A stretch of 64,000 nucleotides of DNA from Sphingobacteriales bacterium 44-61 (GCA_001898405.1 MKTW01000003.1:62001-126000), one strand, 5' to 3'. Shown: positions 33,178-42,732, numbered from the stretch's first letter. Notes: generated by a model not told the origin, from the letters alone. Numbers and translations: made by a program.

Positions 33178-33185
33178 TATATTTG
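33178..33185 (+). promoter_or_regulatory. Predicted -7 box upstream of dapB
   Basis: TATATTTG fits TAnnTTTG and lies 21 bases before the dapB ATG. No clear -33 element. It could be an internal promoter for dapB and the kinase genes. Confidence 0.35.
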
Positions 33186-33206
33186 CAAACTCAAACAAAA
33201 ACAACT

Positions 33207-33923
33207 ATGCGCATTGCACTGCTTGGTTACGGCAAAATGGGAAAAGCCATTGAAGAGATCGCTTTGGAGAGAGGCCATGAGATCGTATTGAAAGTAAATG
33301 AAGAAAACCTGGAGGATTTTACCCGCGATAACCTGCTTCGTGCAGATGTGGCCATAGAGTTTACCAACCCACACAGCGCTTATGAAAATGTGCGTCAAAC
33401 GATCGGATTTGGGGTGCCGGTAGTCAGTGGTTCAACCGGCTGGACAGAAAGGCTCGGAGAGATTGAAGAATATTGCAAAAAGCAGAACGGGGCCTTTTTA
33501 TATGCCAGCAATTTCAGCGTTGGGGTCAATATCTTTTTTGAACTGAATAAAAAACTGGCGGCTTTGATGGCTTCTCACAAAGAATATTCCGTGACCCTGG
33601 AAGAGATCCATCATACCCAGAAAAAGGATGCTCCCAGTGGAACGGCCATTACACTTGCAGAACAGGTTATGGCAGGCATTCCGGGCAAAAAGAAATGGGT
33701 GAATGAAGCCAGTGTAAACCCCAGTGAACTGTCAATCATCAGCAAACGGATCGATCCTGCCCCTGGTACGCACACCGTGAAATATTCCTCCCCCATTGAC
33801 GATATTGAAATAATCCATACCGCTCATAACCGCAAAGGATTTGCTACAGGCGCCGTTTTGGCCGCTGAGTATATTCACAGCAAAAAAGGTATCTTTAGCA
33901 TGCGAGAAGTCCTCGGACTTTGA
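33207..33923 (+). CDS. dapB: 4-hydroxy-tetrahydrodipicolinate reductase
   Basis: The 238-residue enzyme catalyses the NAD(P)H reduction step of lysine and diaminopimelate synthesis. Motifs: the nucleotide loop GYGKMGKAIEE, IEFTNPHSAYENV, GSTGW, ASNFSVGVNIFFE and the catalytic EEIHHTQKKDAPSGTA with the active His and Lys. Bacteroidota DapB proteins are about this length. The ATG at 33207 matches the conserved start; the in-frame extension upstream is not conserved. It is followed after 19 bases by a histidine kinase gene, where many relatives instead have lepB. Confidence 0.95.
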   Translation: MRIALLGYGKMGKAIEEIALERGHEIVLKVNEENLEDFTRDNLLRADVAIEFTNPHSAYENVRQTIGFGVPVVSGSTGWTERLGEIEEYCKKQNGAFLYASNFSVGVNIFFELNKKLAALMASHKEYSVTLEEIHHTQKKDAPSGTAITLAEQVMAGIPGKKKWVNEASVNPSELSIISKRIDPAPGTHTVKYSSPIDDIEIIHTAHNRKGFATGAVLAAEYIHSKKGIFSMREVLGL

Positions 33924-33942
33924 CCTGTTAAATACCTTTACT

Positions 33943-35871
33943 ATGAAGAAACCCTTTGCCTTAATGGCGATGGTATGCCCTTTATTGTTGATGGCACAGA
34001 AGAGAACGCCTGCCATCGACAGCCTGGAAAAGCTGCTTATATCACAAAAGGGCGAAGCCCTTGCGGAAACCTATTCCAACCTGGCCTGGGAATACCGGCT
34101 GGTTGACCGGGAAAAAGCCATTACGTATGGTAACCTGGCCCTTGAAAAAAGCCAGGAGATCCCCTCCCCCTCTCATATTGCACAGGCCTACAATGATCTT
34201 GGCATTATCTATTTTGATAAGGAAAGATATGATACCGCTATAGACCTCTATAATAAAGCCCTAAACATCCGCCAGGACCTGAAAGATGAATCAGGCATTG
34301 CCAAGCTCCATAATAAGATCGGGATAGTTTACCAGAAACAAGGCAGGTTGGACGAAGCACTGGATCACCAGTTGAAAGCCCTGGAGCTTTTTGAAAAGCA
34401 TGGCGATGAAAGAGGTATTTCCTATTCACTGAACAATGTAGGCCTCGTTCAGCAAGACCTTGGCAGAAATGCAGAAGCCATCAAATACCACGAAAGATCT
34501 ATTGCATTAAAAGAAAAAATGGGCGATTCTTATGGATTGGCCGGTTCTTTCATAAACCTGGGTGGTATTTACCAGCAACAAAAAAATTATCCCGAATCAG
34601 AAAGCTACTATAAAAGAGCTGTAAGCATTTCGAGGGAAATTGAAGACAAGGACTATCTCTCCAACTCGCTGAATAACCTCGGGAAACTGTATTTCCTGAC
34701 CAATGAATTCAATAAGGCTTTGCCCCTGATCCATGAATCACTCCGGTTATGCAGGGAATTGGGCGATACCAAAGGCATAGTGAACTGCCTGATCAACCTG
34801 GGCGATGTGTACACAGCAGAAAAAAAATATGACAGCGCAAAGATCATTCTGCAGGAAGCATTGCGCAAAGGACAGGCCGCTGTTAATTGTGCACCTGAAG
34901 TGATGCAGGCTTTGCTATCCCTATCAGTATTGTATGAAAAAAGTGGCAATAGCCAGGCTGCGCTGGACATGTATAAGCGCTATTCGGAAACAAAGGACTC
35001 CATGTTTACAGAGCAGCTTGGGCAAAAAGTAGCGGAAATGGAAACCCGCTTCAAAACTGCAGAACATGAAAAGACCATCCAGCAACAGCAGTTTGCCATA
35101 CAACGGAAAAACTATTGGCTTGCAGCAGCCATCAGCGTTTTACTCCTGGGTGCACTGGCAGTTTATTTATTCTATCGCCGATACCAGCACCGCCAGCAAA
35201 TAAAACTGCAGGAAGAGATCATCAGGCAGCAGGAACTGTCTGCGAAAGCAGTGATCATTGCAGCAGAAGAAGAGAGACAGCGTATTGCACGCGATCTTCA
35301 TGACGGTATAGGTCAGATGATGAGTGCTGCAAAAATGAATCTCTCTGCTTTTGAATTGAGCCTGCCGCCGCAAAGCGGGGAACACCAGGCTTCGCTGGAA
35401 AAGATCATCAGCCTGGTAGATCAGAGTTGCCGCGAGATCAGGCAGGTGTCGCACAATATGATGCTGAGCACTTCTTCAAAAAAGAATCTCGAAGAAGCTT
35501 TAAAAGATTTTATCAACACCATCGATCCGAATGTGCTGAATGTGCATCTGTATACGGAAGGGCTTGAAGAGAAACTGGACCCCAATACAGAGACCATGCT
35601 TTACCGCATCATACAGGAATGTGTTACCAACGTGATCAAACATGCCAATGCCACCACACTTGATATCACTATCCTGAAAGACGGAGATGGGATCAGCGCC
35701 ACCATCGAGGACAATGGAAAAGGGTTTGATATAACGGATAAAGAGAAATTCAGCGGCATAGGGCTGAAAAACATCCATACAAGGGTGGAATACCTGAAAG
35801 GGACCGTTGACACGGATTCAGCACCGGGAAGAGGTACAGTAATAACACTACAAATACCCTTAGGGGCCTAA
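33943..35871 (+). CDS. TPR-repeat sensor histidine kinase (NarX/HisKA_3 type)
   Basis: A signal peptide (MKKPFALMAMVCPLLLMAQ) exports the sensor part, which holds seven or eight tetratricopeptide repeats (residues 40-360; for example SYSLNNVGLVQQDLGRNAEA and AGSFINLGGIYQQQKNYPES). A coiled coil and a single membrane helix at about 390-411 follow. The cytoplasmic part has the HisKA_3 motif EEERQRIARDLHDGIGQ with phospho-acceptor His453 and a HATPase domain (IIQECVTNVIKHANA; IEDNGKGFD; GIGLKNI). It should phosphorylate the response regulator encoded 58 bases downstream. The signal sensed is unknown. Confidence 0.92.
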   Translation: MKKPFALMAMVCPLLLMAQKRTPAIDSLEKLLISQKGEALAETYSNLAWEYRLVDREKAITYGNLALEKSQEIPSPSHIAQAYNDLGIIYFDKERYDTAIDLYNKALNIRQDLKDESGIAKLHNKIGIVYQKQGRLDEALDHQLKALELFEKHGDERGISYSLNNVGLVQQDLGRNAEAIKYHERSIALKEKMGDSYGLAGSFINLGGIYQQQKNYPESESYYKRAVSISREIEDKDYLSNSLNNLGKLYFLTNEFNKALPLIHESLRLCRELGDTKGIVNCLINLGDVYTAEKKYDSAKIILQEALRKGQAAVNCAPEVMQALLSLSVLYEKSGNSQAALDMYKRYSETKDSMFTEQLGQKVAEMETRFKTAEHEKTIQQQQFAIQRKNYWLAAAISVLLLGALAVYLFYRRYQHRQQIKLQEEIIRQQELSAKAVIIAAEEERQRIARDLHDGIGQMMSAAKMNLSAFELSLPPQSGEHQASLEKIISLVDQSCREIRQVSHNMMLSTSSKKNLEEALKDFINTIDPNVLNVHLYTEGLEEKLDPNTETMLYRIIQECVTNVIKHANATTLDITILKDGDGISATIEDNGKGFDITDKEKFSGIGLKNIHTRVEYLKGTVDTDSAPGRGTVITLQIPLGA

Positions 35872-35929
35872 AAATAAGTGACAGTTTCTTTTACTTCTCA
35901 CATAATCATATTATTTTAACTGCACCACC

Positions 35930-36574
35930 ATGCTCAAGAAAGATCAAATAAGCATCGCTATTGTCGACGACCATCAGATTGTGATAGACGGCTTATTGTC
36001 TATGCTCAAGCACAATGAGCAGATCAAATTTATTATCACCAGCACCAACCCCATCGAAATTATTTCCATGCTGGAAGAAACTCCTGTTGACATATTGCTT
36101 ACTGACGTAATGATGCCCGTGTTGCGGGGGGATGAACTGGCAAGGATCGTAAAACAAAAATTCCCGGATATAAAGATCCTCGCGCTTTCCATGAGCGGAG
36201 AAGGACAACTGGTGAACCAAATGATCGAAGAAGCCAATATCTCCGGCTATATGCTGAAGAATATCAGCAAGGAAGAATTGAGTAAAGCGCTGGAAAAAAT
36301 AGCGGAAGGCGGCATTTATTTCAGCACAGATGTGATTGAAGAATTGCAGCGCGACAACCAGCGCAGGAAACTGAAGCAGGATGCCCATCTCTCCGAACGT
36401 GAGATCGAGATCATCCGTCTCATTGAAAAAGAATACAACAACAAAAAGATAGCGGAAGAATTATTCATCAGTGAAAGAACAGTAGAGACCCACCGGAAAA
36501 ACATATTGCGTAAAACCCGTACCAGTTCCGTGATAGGCCTGGTGAAGTACGCGTATGAATACAAGCTTATTTAA
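35930..36574 (+). CDS. NarL/FixJ-type response regulator
   Basis: The 214-residue protein has a receiver domain with the acidic pair in IAIVDDHQIVIDG, phospho-acceptor Asp59 (ILLTDVMMP), and the later Ser/Lys positions (ALSMSGEG; YMLKNISKEE). A LuxR-type helix-turn-helix follows (LSEREIEIIRLIEKEYNNKK and ISERTVETHRKNILRKT). It is the natural partner of the preceding TPR histidine kinase. It ends two bases from the convergent TlpA gene. Targets are unknown. Confidence 0.94.
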   Translation: MLKKDQISIAIVDDHQIVIDGLLSMLKHNEQIKFIITSTNPIEIISMLEETPVDILLTDVMMPVLRGDELARIVKQKFPDIKILALSMSGEGQLVNQMIEEANISGYMLKNISKEELSKALEKIAEGGIYFSTDVIEELQRDNQRRKLKQDAHLSEREIEIIRLIEKEYNNKKIAEELFISERTVETHRKNILRKTRTSSVIGLVKYAYEYKLI

Positions 36575-36576
36575 GA

Positions 36577-37671
36577 TCAGAATGCTTTCCGCTCAGGGCA
36601 ACCTAATATCTCACAAAGTTTATTTTCCAGTTCAGGTCCGCGAAGGTTTTTGGCGAGGATCTTTCCATCAGGCCCGATCAGGAAATTCTGCGGAATGCTT
36701 TGCACCCGGTACTGTTGTGCTACAGCATTATTCCAGAATTGCAGATCGCTTACATGGGTCCAGGTGAGGCGGTCATCATAAATCGCCTGCAGCCATTTAT
36801 CCTTTTGTCCCGGACGGTCGAGCGATACACCCAATACAGTGAAATTTTTATTACTGAATTTCTGATAAGTGGCTACCACATTCGGGTTTTCCTGGCGGCA
36901 GGGCCCGCACCAGCTTGCCCAGAAATCAAGCAACACATATTTACCGCGGAAAGAAGAAAGCGTTACAGGATTACCGGAAGTATCTGCCTGGGTAAAATCT
37001 GCAGCCACACTTCCGATTGCCGTGATCTTTGCTTCAGCAATGGTTTCTTTCAGGAAATTACCATACATGTTGTTAATGGCAGCAGGCTTTAACTGGTCGA
37101 ATCTTTTTTCAGCCAGCAACACATCGTCATTCAACTGAAAAGTAGCAGCCAGTAGAAAAGCACTGACAGGAGATGAAGTGTGTTTGGCCACAAACCGGTC
37201 TATCTCGGATTGTATCGTGTCACGTTTTTTTATAGCGGCTTCCATCAGGCTGTCTGAACGCTGACCATATTGTAATTGCTGGTTGATGGTCATCAGCCTT
37301 TTGAAAATAGGATCGAATATACCCTGGAACTCCACAAAATCTTTATGGGATGCAGAACCCGTGATCTTCAACTTATCTGTCTGCCCCGCCTTACCTGTGA
37401 TCTTCACAGTAGAATTACTCAGGAAAGTCATTATTGGCTTATCCGCACCCAGGTCCAGGTTCACTAACGCCGGCTCTTTCAGATCACCACGCATCTGAAA
37501 GCGCTCTCCTTTTGCAAGAGCTTTTGCCAATGTATCTGTCGGATTATTGACATCCGTGATAAAAACAAGGGTGCTATCTTTTAGCCCCTTTAATTTACCC
37601 TTTACAACAAGCTTATTCTGCGCTGTAGCTACAAAAGAAATGAAACACAAAAACAATGCACTAAACTTCAT
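36577..37671 (-). CDS. TlpA-like thioredoxin with N-terminal DUF4369
   Basis: After a signal peptide (ending VATAQN) comes a DUF4369 domain (VVKGKLKGLKDSTLVFI...), a helical linker, and a thioredoxin-fold domain with the redox motif WCGPC at 254-258 (FWASWCGPCRQENPN) and the cis-proline loop SIPQNFLI. Such proteins are periplasmic thiol reductases or oxidases typical of Bacteroidota. No membrane anchor other than the signal peptide is visible. The gene is followed on its 3' side by the convergent response regulator. Confidence 0.92.
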   Translation of the reverse strand: MKFSALFLCFISFVATAQNKLVVKGKLKGLKDSTLVFITDVNNPTDTLAKALAKGERFQMRGDLKEPALVNLDLGADKPIMTFLSNSTVKITGKAGQTDKLKITGSASHKDFVEFQGIFDPIFKRLMTINQQLQYGQRSDSLMEAAIKKRDTIQSEIDRFVAKHTSSPVSAFLLAATFQLNDDVLLAEKRFDQLKPAAINNMYGNFLKETIAEAKITAIGSVAADFTQADTSGNPVTLSSFRGKYVLLDFWASWCGPCRQENPNVVATYQKFSNKNFTVLGVSLDRPGQKDKWLQAIYDDRLTWTHVSDLQFWNNAVAQQYRVQSIPQNFLIGPDGKILAKNLRGPELENKLCEILGCPERKAF

Positions 37672-37730
37672 GGATACTTGCTTTGATGGCCAAAGATAAC
37701 AAAATGATACCGGATGCTTTGTTAAAACGC

Positions 37731-37794
37731 CCCTTCCCGTTCTTCCCGCCTTACCGGTAAAAATTTACCGGTAAGGCGGGAAGAACGGGAAGGG
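37731..37794 (-). terminator. 64-base near-perfect palindrome downstream of trpA
   Basis: Positions 37731-37761 and 37764-37794 are exact reverse complements (31 bases each, 2 bases between). Read from trpA, the stem is followed by GCGTTTTAAC, so it may end the trp transcript. The arms contain ACCGGTAAGGCG, also found in the hairpin at 27571-27647. Its length is far above a normal terminator. Confidence 0.7.
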
Positions 37795-37799
37795 AATAT

Positions 37800-38567
37800 T
37801 TATAATACAGTCCTCAAAAATTCTTTGATCGTAGTTTCCTCATTCCCGGTGTCCTGTAATGCTTTCACAAAAGCACTTCCAATAATAGCCCCGTTAGCAT
37901 GACGGCAAGCTTCGTCAAAACTTTCCCGGTCGCGGATACCAAAGCCTACCAGCACAGGATTATCCAGGTTCATACCAGCCAGTCTTTGTAAATAAGTATT
38001 CATATCTCCCTTATTGTTATCACTTCCTGTAGTGGAAGAAGAAGAAACGGCGTACAGGAACCCACTGCTGAGTTTATCCAGTTTTCTTACTCTTTCTTCA
38101 CTGGTCTCGGGTGTTACAAGAAAGATAAAATCCAGTCCATGTTTTTTGATGATCGCGCCGTATTCGGTCTCGTATTCGTATTCCGGCAGATCAGGAAGGA
38201 TCAGCCCGTCAACACCAACCGCGGCTGCATCAGCACAGAACTTTTCAAACCCATATTGTAATACAGGGTTCATGTAACCCATCAGTATAACGGGAATATC
38301 TGTTTGCGCACGGAGACCTTTCAATTGTTCAAACAATCTTTTAATGGTCATTCCGTTAGCCAGTGCAATGGTGCTGCTGTGCTGGATCACTGGCCCGTCG
38401 GCCAGCGGATCGCTATAGGGCATGCCTAATTCTACAAGGTCGGCGCCGTTTTCCTGCAGCGACCTGATCACCCGCAACGTACTGTCTGGTTGCGGATAGC
38501 CAGCCGTGCAATAAATATTAAGGACTTTCCTGTTCTTGCGTTTGAATAATGCGGCAATCCTGCTCAT
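37800..38567 (-). CDS. trpA: Tryptophan synthase alpha chain
   Basis: The 255-residue subunit cleaves indole-3-glycerol phosphate to indole and glyceraldehyde 3-phosphate. The catalytic Glu46 and Asp57 stand in VELGMPYSDPLADGP; GYMNPVLQYG, LPDLPEYEYE and the phosphate-loop IRDRESF and GAIIGSAFV are also present. The ATG at 38567 (MSRIAALFKRK) fits the family; an ATG 15 codons upstream overlaps the preceding lipoprotein gene. It is the last gene of the trp operon and follows the lipoprotein gene by seven bases. Confidence 0.97.
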   Translation of the reverse strand: MSRIAALFKRKNRKVLNIYCTAGYPQPDSTLRVIRSLQENGADLVELGMPYSDPLADGPVIQHSSTIALANGMTIKRLFEQLKGLRAQTDIPVILMGYMNPVLQYGFEKFCADAAAVGVDGLILPDLPEYEYETEYGAIIKKHGLDFIFLVTPETSEERVRKLDKLSSGFLYAVSSSSTTGSDNNKGDMNTYLQRLAGMNLDNPVLVGFGIRDRESFDEACRHANGAIIGSAFVKALQDTGNEETTIKEFLRTVL

Positions 38568-38574
38568 GATAATA

Positions 38575-38943
38575 TTATTTGTCTGAAGGGACGATGGTAT
38601 AGATGTCTTCATCGATTTTTAAAATAGTGTACCGGGGGTAACTGTCAATGTCCAGTGTAACCTGGAATACAGCCGGCTGATATTTCCCGGAAGGCAAAGG
38701 GAAATGTACCAGCACTGTATCGCCAACTCTTTCGGACACCACAGAAGCTTTATCATAACCGGCAGGCAGGCATTTTTCAAACTCATATCTTTCGCCGCCA
38801 AAATTGGAATTGAGGCGGAAGGATGGTTGAATGGAAAGACAATCATCTGCTTTCTTTTCCAATTTAACTTTATGCTCTACAAAAGGTTTCCTGTTGCAGG
38901 CAAGCAGAAAAACAAGCAGGCCGGTGATAATGATATTGCGCAT
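38575..38943 (-). CDS. Small lipoprotein encoded within the trp operon
   Basis: The lipobox FLLAC at residues 12-16 predicts a lipoprotein of about 107 mature residues. The sequence is beta-rich (RYEFEKCLPAGYD, DTVLVHFPLP, AVFQVTLDID) with no domain I recognise. It starts four bases after trpB and ends seven bases before trpA, so it is certainly on the trp message, although nothing suggests a role in tryptophan synthesis. Such intrusions are rare because TrpA and TrpB form a complex. Confidence 0.8.
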   Translation of the reverse strand: MRNIIITGLLVFLLACNRKPFVEHKVKLEKKADDCLSIQPSFRLNSNFGGERYEFEKCLPAGYDKASVVSERVGDTVLVHFPLPSGKYQPAVFQVTLDIDSYPRYTILKIDEDIYTIVPSDK

Positions 38944-38947
38944 AAGT

Positions 38948-40138
38948 TTATTTTATATACCGCATATATGTTGCCAGATCTTTATCTCCTCTCCCACTTA
39001 AGCAGATCACTACTTTATCAGCCGCTTTGAATGATAATTGATTCAAAGCCGCCAGGGCATGTGAGCTTTCCAGTGCAGGGATAATTCCTTCCTGCCTGGC
39101 AAGATTAAAGGCTGCATCCACAGCTTCCTGGTCGGTAGCACTCAGAAAACGTGCGCGGCCGGTTTCAAATAAATGTGCATGCAGGGGGCCAATACCAGGA
39201 TAATCGAGCCCGGCGGAGATGCTATGCGGCTCCACCACCTGGCCATCTTCCGTTTGCATCAGCAGGCTTTTGCTGCCATGCAAAATACCGGGCTTTCCTA
39301 ATTGAGATGTAGCTGCACTCTGCCCGCTATGTATTCCCAATCCCGCCGCTTCCACAGCCACTAACTGAACAGATGGTTCATTCAGGAAATGATAGAAACT
39401 GCCGGCGGCATTACTGCCACCACCCACGCAGGCGATCACATAATCGGGTAATTCATTACCGGTCTTCTCCAGCAATTGAGATCTGATCTCTTTGCTGATC
39501 ACGCTCTGAAAAAGTGCTACCATATCAGGATAAGGATGGGGTCCTACCACACTGCCAATAATATAATGAGTGTCGTCCGGGTGATTGATCCAGTCGCGGA
39601 TCGCTTCATTCGTTGCATCTTTCAGTGTTTTACTACCGGAAACAGCCGGAACAACTGTAGCTCCCAGCATTTTCATCCTTGCTACATTGGGTGCCTGCCG
39701 TTCGATATCTTTTTCCCCCATGTACACGATACAATTCAATCCTTTAAGTGCACACACTGTGGCAGTGGCTACACCATGTTGCCCGGCCCCCGTTTCAGCA
39801 ATGATCCTTTTTTTGCCCAATCTTTCTGCCAGCAGTATCTGCCCGATAGTATTATTGATCTTATGCGCGCCGGTATGACACAGATCTTCCCGTTTGAGAT
39901 AAACCGTAGTGCCAAATTGCTCACTTAAGCGCTTAGCATGATATAAAGGGGTGACCCGGCCTGCATAATCAGCCAGCAAGCTGTTAAACTCCTTCTGAAA
40001 AGATGGATCTGCTATAATATCGAGATAGCTTGTTCTCAACTCTTCCACATTTTTGTGCAGCATTTCGGGAATATAAGCCCCTCCAAATGATCCGTAATAA
40101 CCCTGTACATCGGGCGATGTAAATGTTTGATGCTTCAT
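38948..40138 (-). CDS. trpB: Tryptophan synthase beta chain
   Basis: The 396-residue PLP enzyme joins indole and serine. The Schiff-base Lys93 lies in [22 protein letters not shown], the glycine loop VGGGSNAAG for the PLP phosphate, and [14 protein letters not shown] (COMM region) are present. Length and start match type I TrpB. It follows trpF by 19 bases and is four bases from the inserted lipoprotein gene. Confidence 0.98.
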   Translation of the reverse strand: MKHQTFTSPDVQGYYGSFGGAYIPEMLHKNVEELRTSYLDIIADPSFQKEFNSLLADYAGRVTPLYHAKRLSEQFGTTVYLKREDLCHTGAHKINNTIGQILLAERLGKKRIIAETGAGQHGVATATVCALKGLNCIVYMGEKDIERQAPNVARMKMLGATVVPAVSGSKTLKDATNEAIRDWINHPDDTHYIIGSVVGPHPYPDMVALFQSVISKEIRSQLLEKTGNELPDYVIACVGGGSNAAGSFYHFLNEPSVQLVAVEAAGLGIHSGQSAATSQLGKPGILHGSKSLLMQTEDGQVVEPHSISAGLDYPGIGPLHAHLFETGRARFLSATDQEAVDAAFNLARQEGIIPALESSHALAALNQLSFKAADKVVICLSGRGDKDLATYMRYIK

Positions 40139-40157
40139 TTAATTCTTTATTAAACCT

Positions 40158-40796
40158 TCAGGTATTGCGAAGTTTATTTACAAACGTTCTCACTTTCTCC
40201 ATATCCTTTACGCCGGCACTGATCTCAAACCTGCTGTTGATATCTATGGAAAATAATTTTTTACCGGCTTCTTCTTTTTCAAATTCTTTCAGCTTTTCTT
40301 CATCACCGGGTTCAATGCCGCCGCTGAGGAAAAACAATTTGTCGAACCTGACCTGCTTCAGCAGGTTCCAGTCAAATTTCTTACCCGTTCCTCCATAGCC
40401 AGCACCCATGGTATCGAACATGAACATATCGCAACCATCATGGAATGAGCGGATGGTCCATTCAAGCGGATCATTCTCGGATATACGGAATGCTTTAACC
40501 ACTGTAACGTAATTTGCCACCCTCTCACAAAAGAAAGCTGTTTCATCACCGTGCAATTGCACCATATCGAGCCGGTAGCTTTCTACGGTCCGCATCAGTT
40601 CTTCATAAGGAGTATTCACGAATACCCCTACTTTGGCTATACGCCCCTTGATCTGCTTCATCTTTTCCGGGGAGATCTTTTGCCCCATGTAACGGGGTGA
40701 TTTCCGGTAAAAGATAAAACCAGCAAAGTCGACCCCCATTTCATCGAGGGCATTCACCTGCTCCGGCAATGTCATTCCGCATACTTTGATTCGCAT
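40158..40796 (-). CDS. trpF: Phosphoribosylanthranilate isomerase
   Basis: The 212-residue TIM-barrel enzyme performs the Amadori rearrangement of phosphoribosylanthranilate. Catalytic Cys6 is in KVCGMT; FAGFIFYRKSPRY, VQLHGDE and the Asp in MFDTMGAGYGGTGKKFDW follow, then a phosphate site SGGIEPGDEEK. It lies as a separate gene 60 bases after trpC rather than fused to it. Confidence 0.96.
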   Translation of the reverse strand: MRIKVCGMTLPEQVNALDEMGVDFAGFIFYRKSPRYMGQKISPEKMKQIKGRIAKVGVFVNTPYEELMRTVESYRLDMVQLHGDETAFFCERVANYVTVVKAFRISENDPLEWTIRSFHDGCDMFMFDTMGAGYGGTGKKFDWNLLKQVRFDKLFFLSGGIEPGDEEKLKEFEKEEAGKKLFSIDINSRFEISAGVKDMEKVRTFVNKLRNT

Positions 40797-40856
40797 AAGC
40801 TCTTGCTTTTAGACTTTACAAAATCGGCAAGCAATTGTTCGATGACCGATGTTCGT

Positions 40857-41654
40857 TTACCTGTCTTTGAGACCAGACACGAATTCCTCAAACGCTTTTC
40901 CCGGATGCGGCTCCTTCATAAACGTTTCCCCGATAAGAAACCCTTTGAATCCTGCTTGTTTTAAAGTTACAATCGTTTTAACATTGCTGATCCCGCTTTC
41001 TGCTACTGCAGGTTTGCTTGCGGGGATCTTGTCGATAAGCTCCAGCGAAATATTGATATCTACTTCAAACGTTTTCAGGTTACGGTTATTCACGCCCACC
41101 ATATCCACTTCATCACAAATATGAGCAAGCTCTTCTTCGTTGTGTATCTCCAGCAATACTTCCAATCCTATACTCCTGGCATATGCAGCTAAGGATTTTA
41201 CTTCAGCAACACCCAGGCATGCTGCGATCAGCAGGATCACATCCGCACCAAATGCTTTTGCTTCGGCGATCTGCCAGGGGTCAACAATAAAATCCTTACG
41301 CAGCACAGGTATATCTGATACCACTTTGGCCTGGATCAGATCATCCAGGTCGCCGCCAAAAAATTCTTCATCGGTGAGTACGGATATACCCGCAGCACCC
41401 AGCGTGTTGTAAGCCTTTACAACAGGTTCCACTTCCAGTTCTTTTGTTTTGAACCAGCCCTTACTGGGGCTTTTCCTTTTGAACTCTGCAATAATACCGG
41501 TACTGCCTGGCGCCAGCAGGCTTTGCACAAGTGAACGGTTGGAAAATTGCCAGAAGAATCCATCTCGCTTAAAGCGTTCTATGCTGCTAAGCGGTTTATA
41601 TTTTTCAATTTCTTTTTTCTTGGCGGCAATAATGGTATCAAGTATGGTGCTCAT
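40857..41654 (-). CDS. trpC: Indole-3-glycerol phosphate synthase
   Basis: The 265-residue enzyme closes the indole ring. Key residues stand in IIAEFKRKSPSKGWF (Glu57, Lys59), LTDEEFFGGDLDDL, VLRKDFIVDPWQI (catalytic Lys), GVNNRNLKTF and AESGI. The ATG at 41654 overlaps the trpD stop (ATGA), showing translational coupling; an ATG nine codons earlier lies inside trpD. It is not fused to trpF. Confidence 0.97.
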   Translation of the reverse strand: MSTILDTIIAAKKKEIEKYKPLSSIERFKRDGFFWQFSNRSLVQSLLAPGSTGIIAEFKRKSPSKGWFKTKELEVEPVVKAYNTLGAAGISVLTDEEFFGGDLDDLIQAKVVSDIPVLRKDFIVDPWQIAEAKAFGADVILLIAACLGVAEVKSLAAYARSIGLEVLLEIHNEEELAHICDEVDMVGVNNRNLKTFEVDINISLELIDKIPASKPAVAESGISNVKTIVTLKQAGFKGFLIGETFMKEPHPGKAFEEFVSGLKDR

Positions 41655-42643
41655 TGTAATGCGATTAATTGTTGTAAACATTGATAGGCTTTTCCGCTTT
41701 CAAGGCTTTCCACAGCGGCATGATAAGCGTCATCATACTGCTGGTATTTACCCGTGCAATGCAGGGCCATGGCCGCATTGGCCAGCACCACAGCGTTCTG
41801 TGCCCAGGTACCTTCTCCTTTGATGATAGTGGAAAATATTTTGGCAGCATCTTCCGGTGTGCGGCCACCATGAATATCGGATGCAGCCACCATCCGCTTG
41901 CCTAATTGTTGCGGTGTCATGATCTTTTCGCCTTCCTGCGTAATCACTTTGGTATCATTGGTAAGTGAAATTTCATCATATCCATCAAGGCCATGAATAA
42001 TAGTAAATGGCTTACCGCTGAGTTGCAGGAAATAATTATACACCCTTGCCATTTCCAGGCTGAACACGCCTACGAGCTGAAAAGCGGGATCAGCAGGGTT
42101 TACCATTGGCCCAAGCATATTGAAGAACGTACGCATACCCAGGTTTCTCCGGATAGGGCCCACGGTTTTCAATGCCGGATGAAAAAGCGGCGCATGCAGG
42201 AAACAGATATTGACCTTCTCTATTTCCTTTTGCAACTGACCATTATCCTGTTTGAATTTATACCCCAACTGCTCCATCACATTGGAAGCGCCGCTTACAG
42301 AAGAAGCGCCATAGTTGCCATGTTTTGCTACCGGCTGCCCGGTGCCTGCCACAATAAAACAACTGAGGGTTGAAATATTGAATGTGTCTTTCCCATCCCC
42401 GCCCGTACCTACGATATCTACTGTTTCATATCCATCCAGTTTCACCGGCACACAAAGCTCCAGCAATGCATCCCTGAATCCCTGCAGTTCTTCAATGGTG
42501 ATACTGCGCATGAGGTAAACAGTCATGAATGCAGTCACTTCATGTTCGTTATAAATCCCCTTACCGATGTTTACCAGCGCTTCTTTGGCGAGTGAGCGAG
42601 GAAGGGTTTTATGTTCAAAAAGGTATTGTAAGATTTTACGCAT
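41651..42643 (-). CDS. trpD: Anthranilate phosphoribosyltransferase
   Basis: The 330-residue enzyme transfers phosphoribose from PRPP to anthranilate. It shows the PRPP-binding GTGGDGKDTFNIST (79-92), VAKHGNYGASSVSG, and the NPADPAFQLVGVFS region near the anthranilate site. It is separate from trpG, with 89 bases between. Its stop overlaps trpC by four bases. Confidence 0.97.
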   Translation of the reverse strand: MRKILQYLFEHKTLPRSLAKEALVNIGKGIYNEHEVTAFMTVYLMRSITIEELQGFRDALLELCVPVKLDGYETVDIVGTGGDGKDTFNISTLSCFIVAGTGQPVAKHGNYGASSVSGASNVMEQLGYKFKQDNGQLQKEIEKVNICFLHAPLFHPALKTVGPIRRNLGMRTFFNMLGPMVNPADPAFQLVGVFSLEMARVYNYFLQLSGKPFTIIHGLDGYDEISLTNDTKVITQEGEKIMTPQQLGKRMVAASDIHGGRTPEDAAKIFSTIIKGEGTWAQNAVVLANAAMALHCTGKYQQYDDAYHAAVESLESGKAYQCLQQLIALQ

Positions 42644-42732
42644 TTGTATTTTGCATTAGTAAGTTCTTAATTATCTGTGTAAAGGATCGCGGGGAACGCA
42701 ATGTTGTGCTCTCAGCTGTTCTTTGCGATACT

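Noticed and set aside
30486-36574. parS site near parAB
   Set aside because: I looked for a TGTTtCACGTGaAACA-type palindrome and found only isolated CACGTG-like hexamers inside coding sequence.
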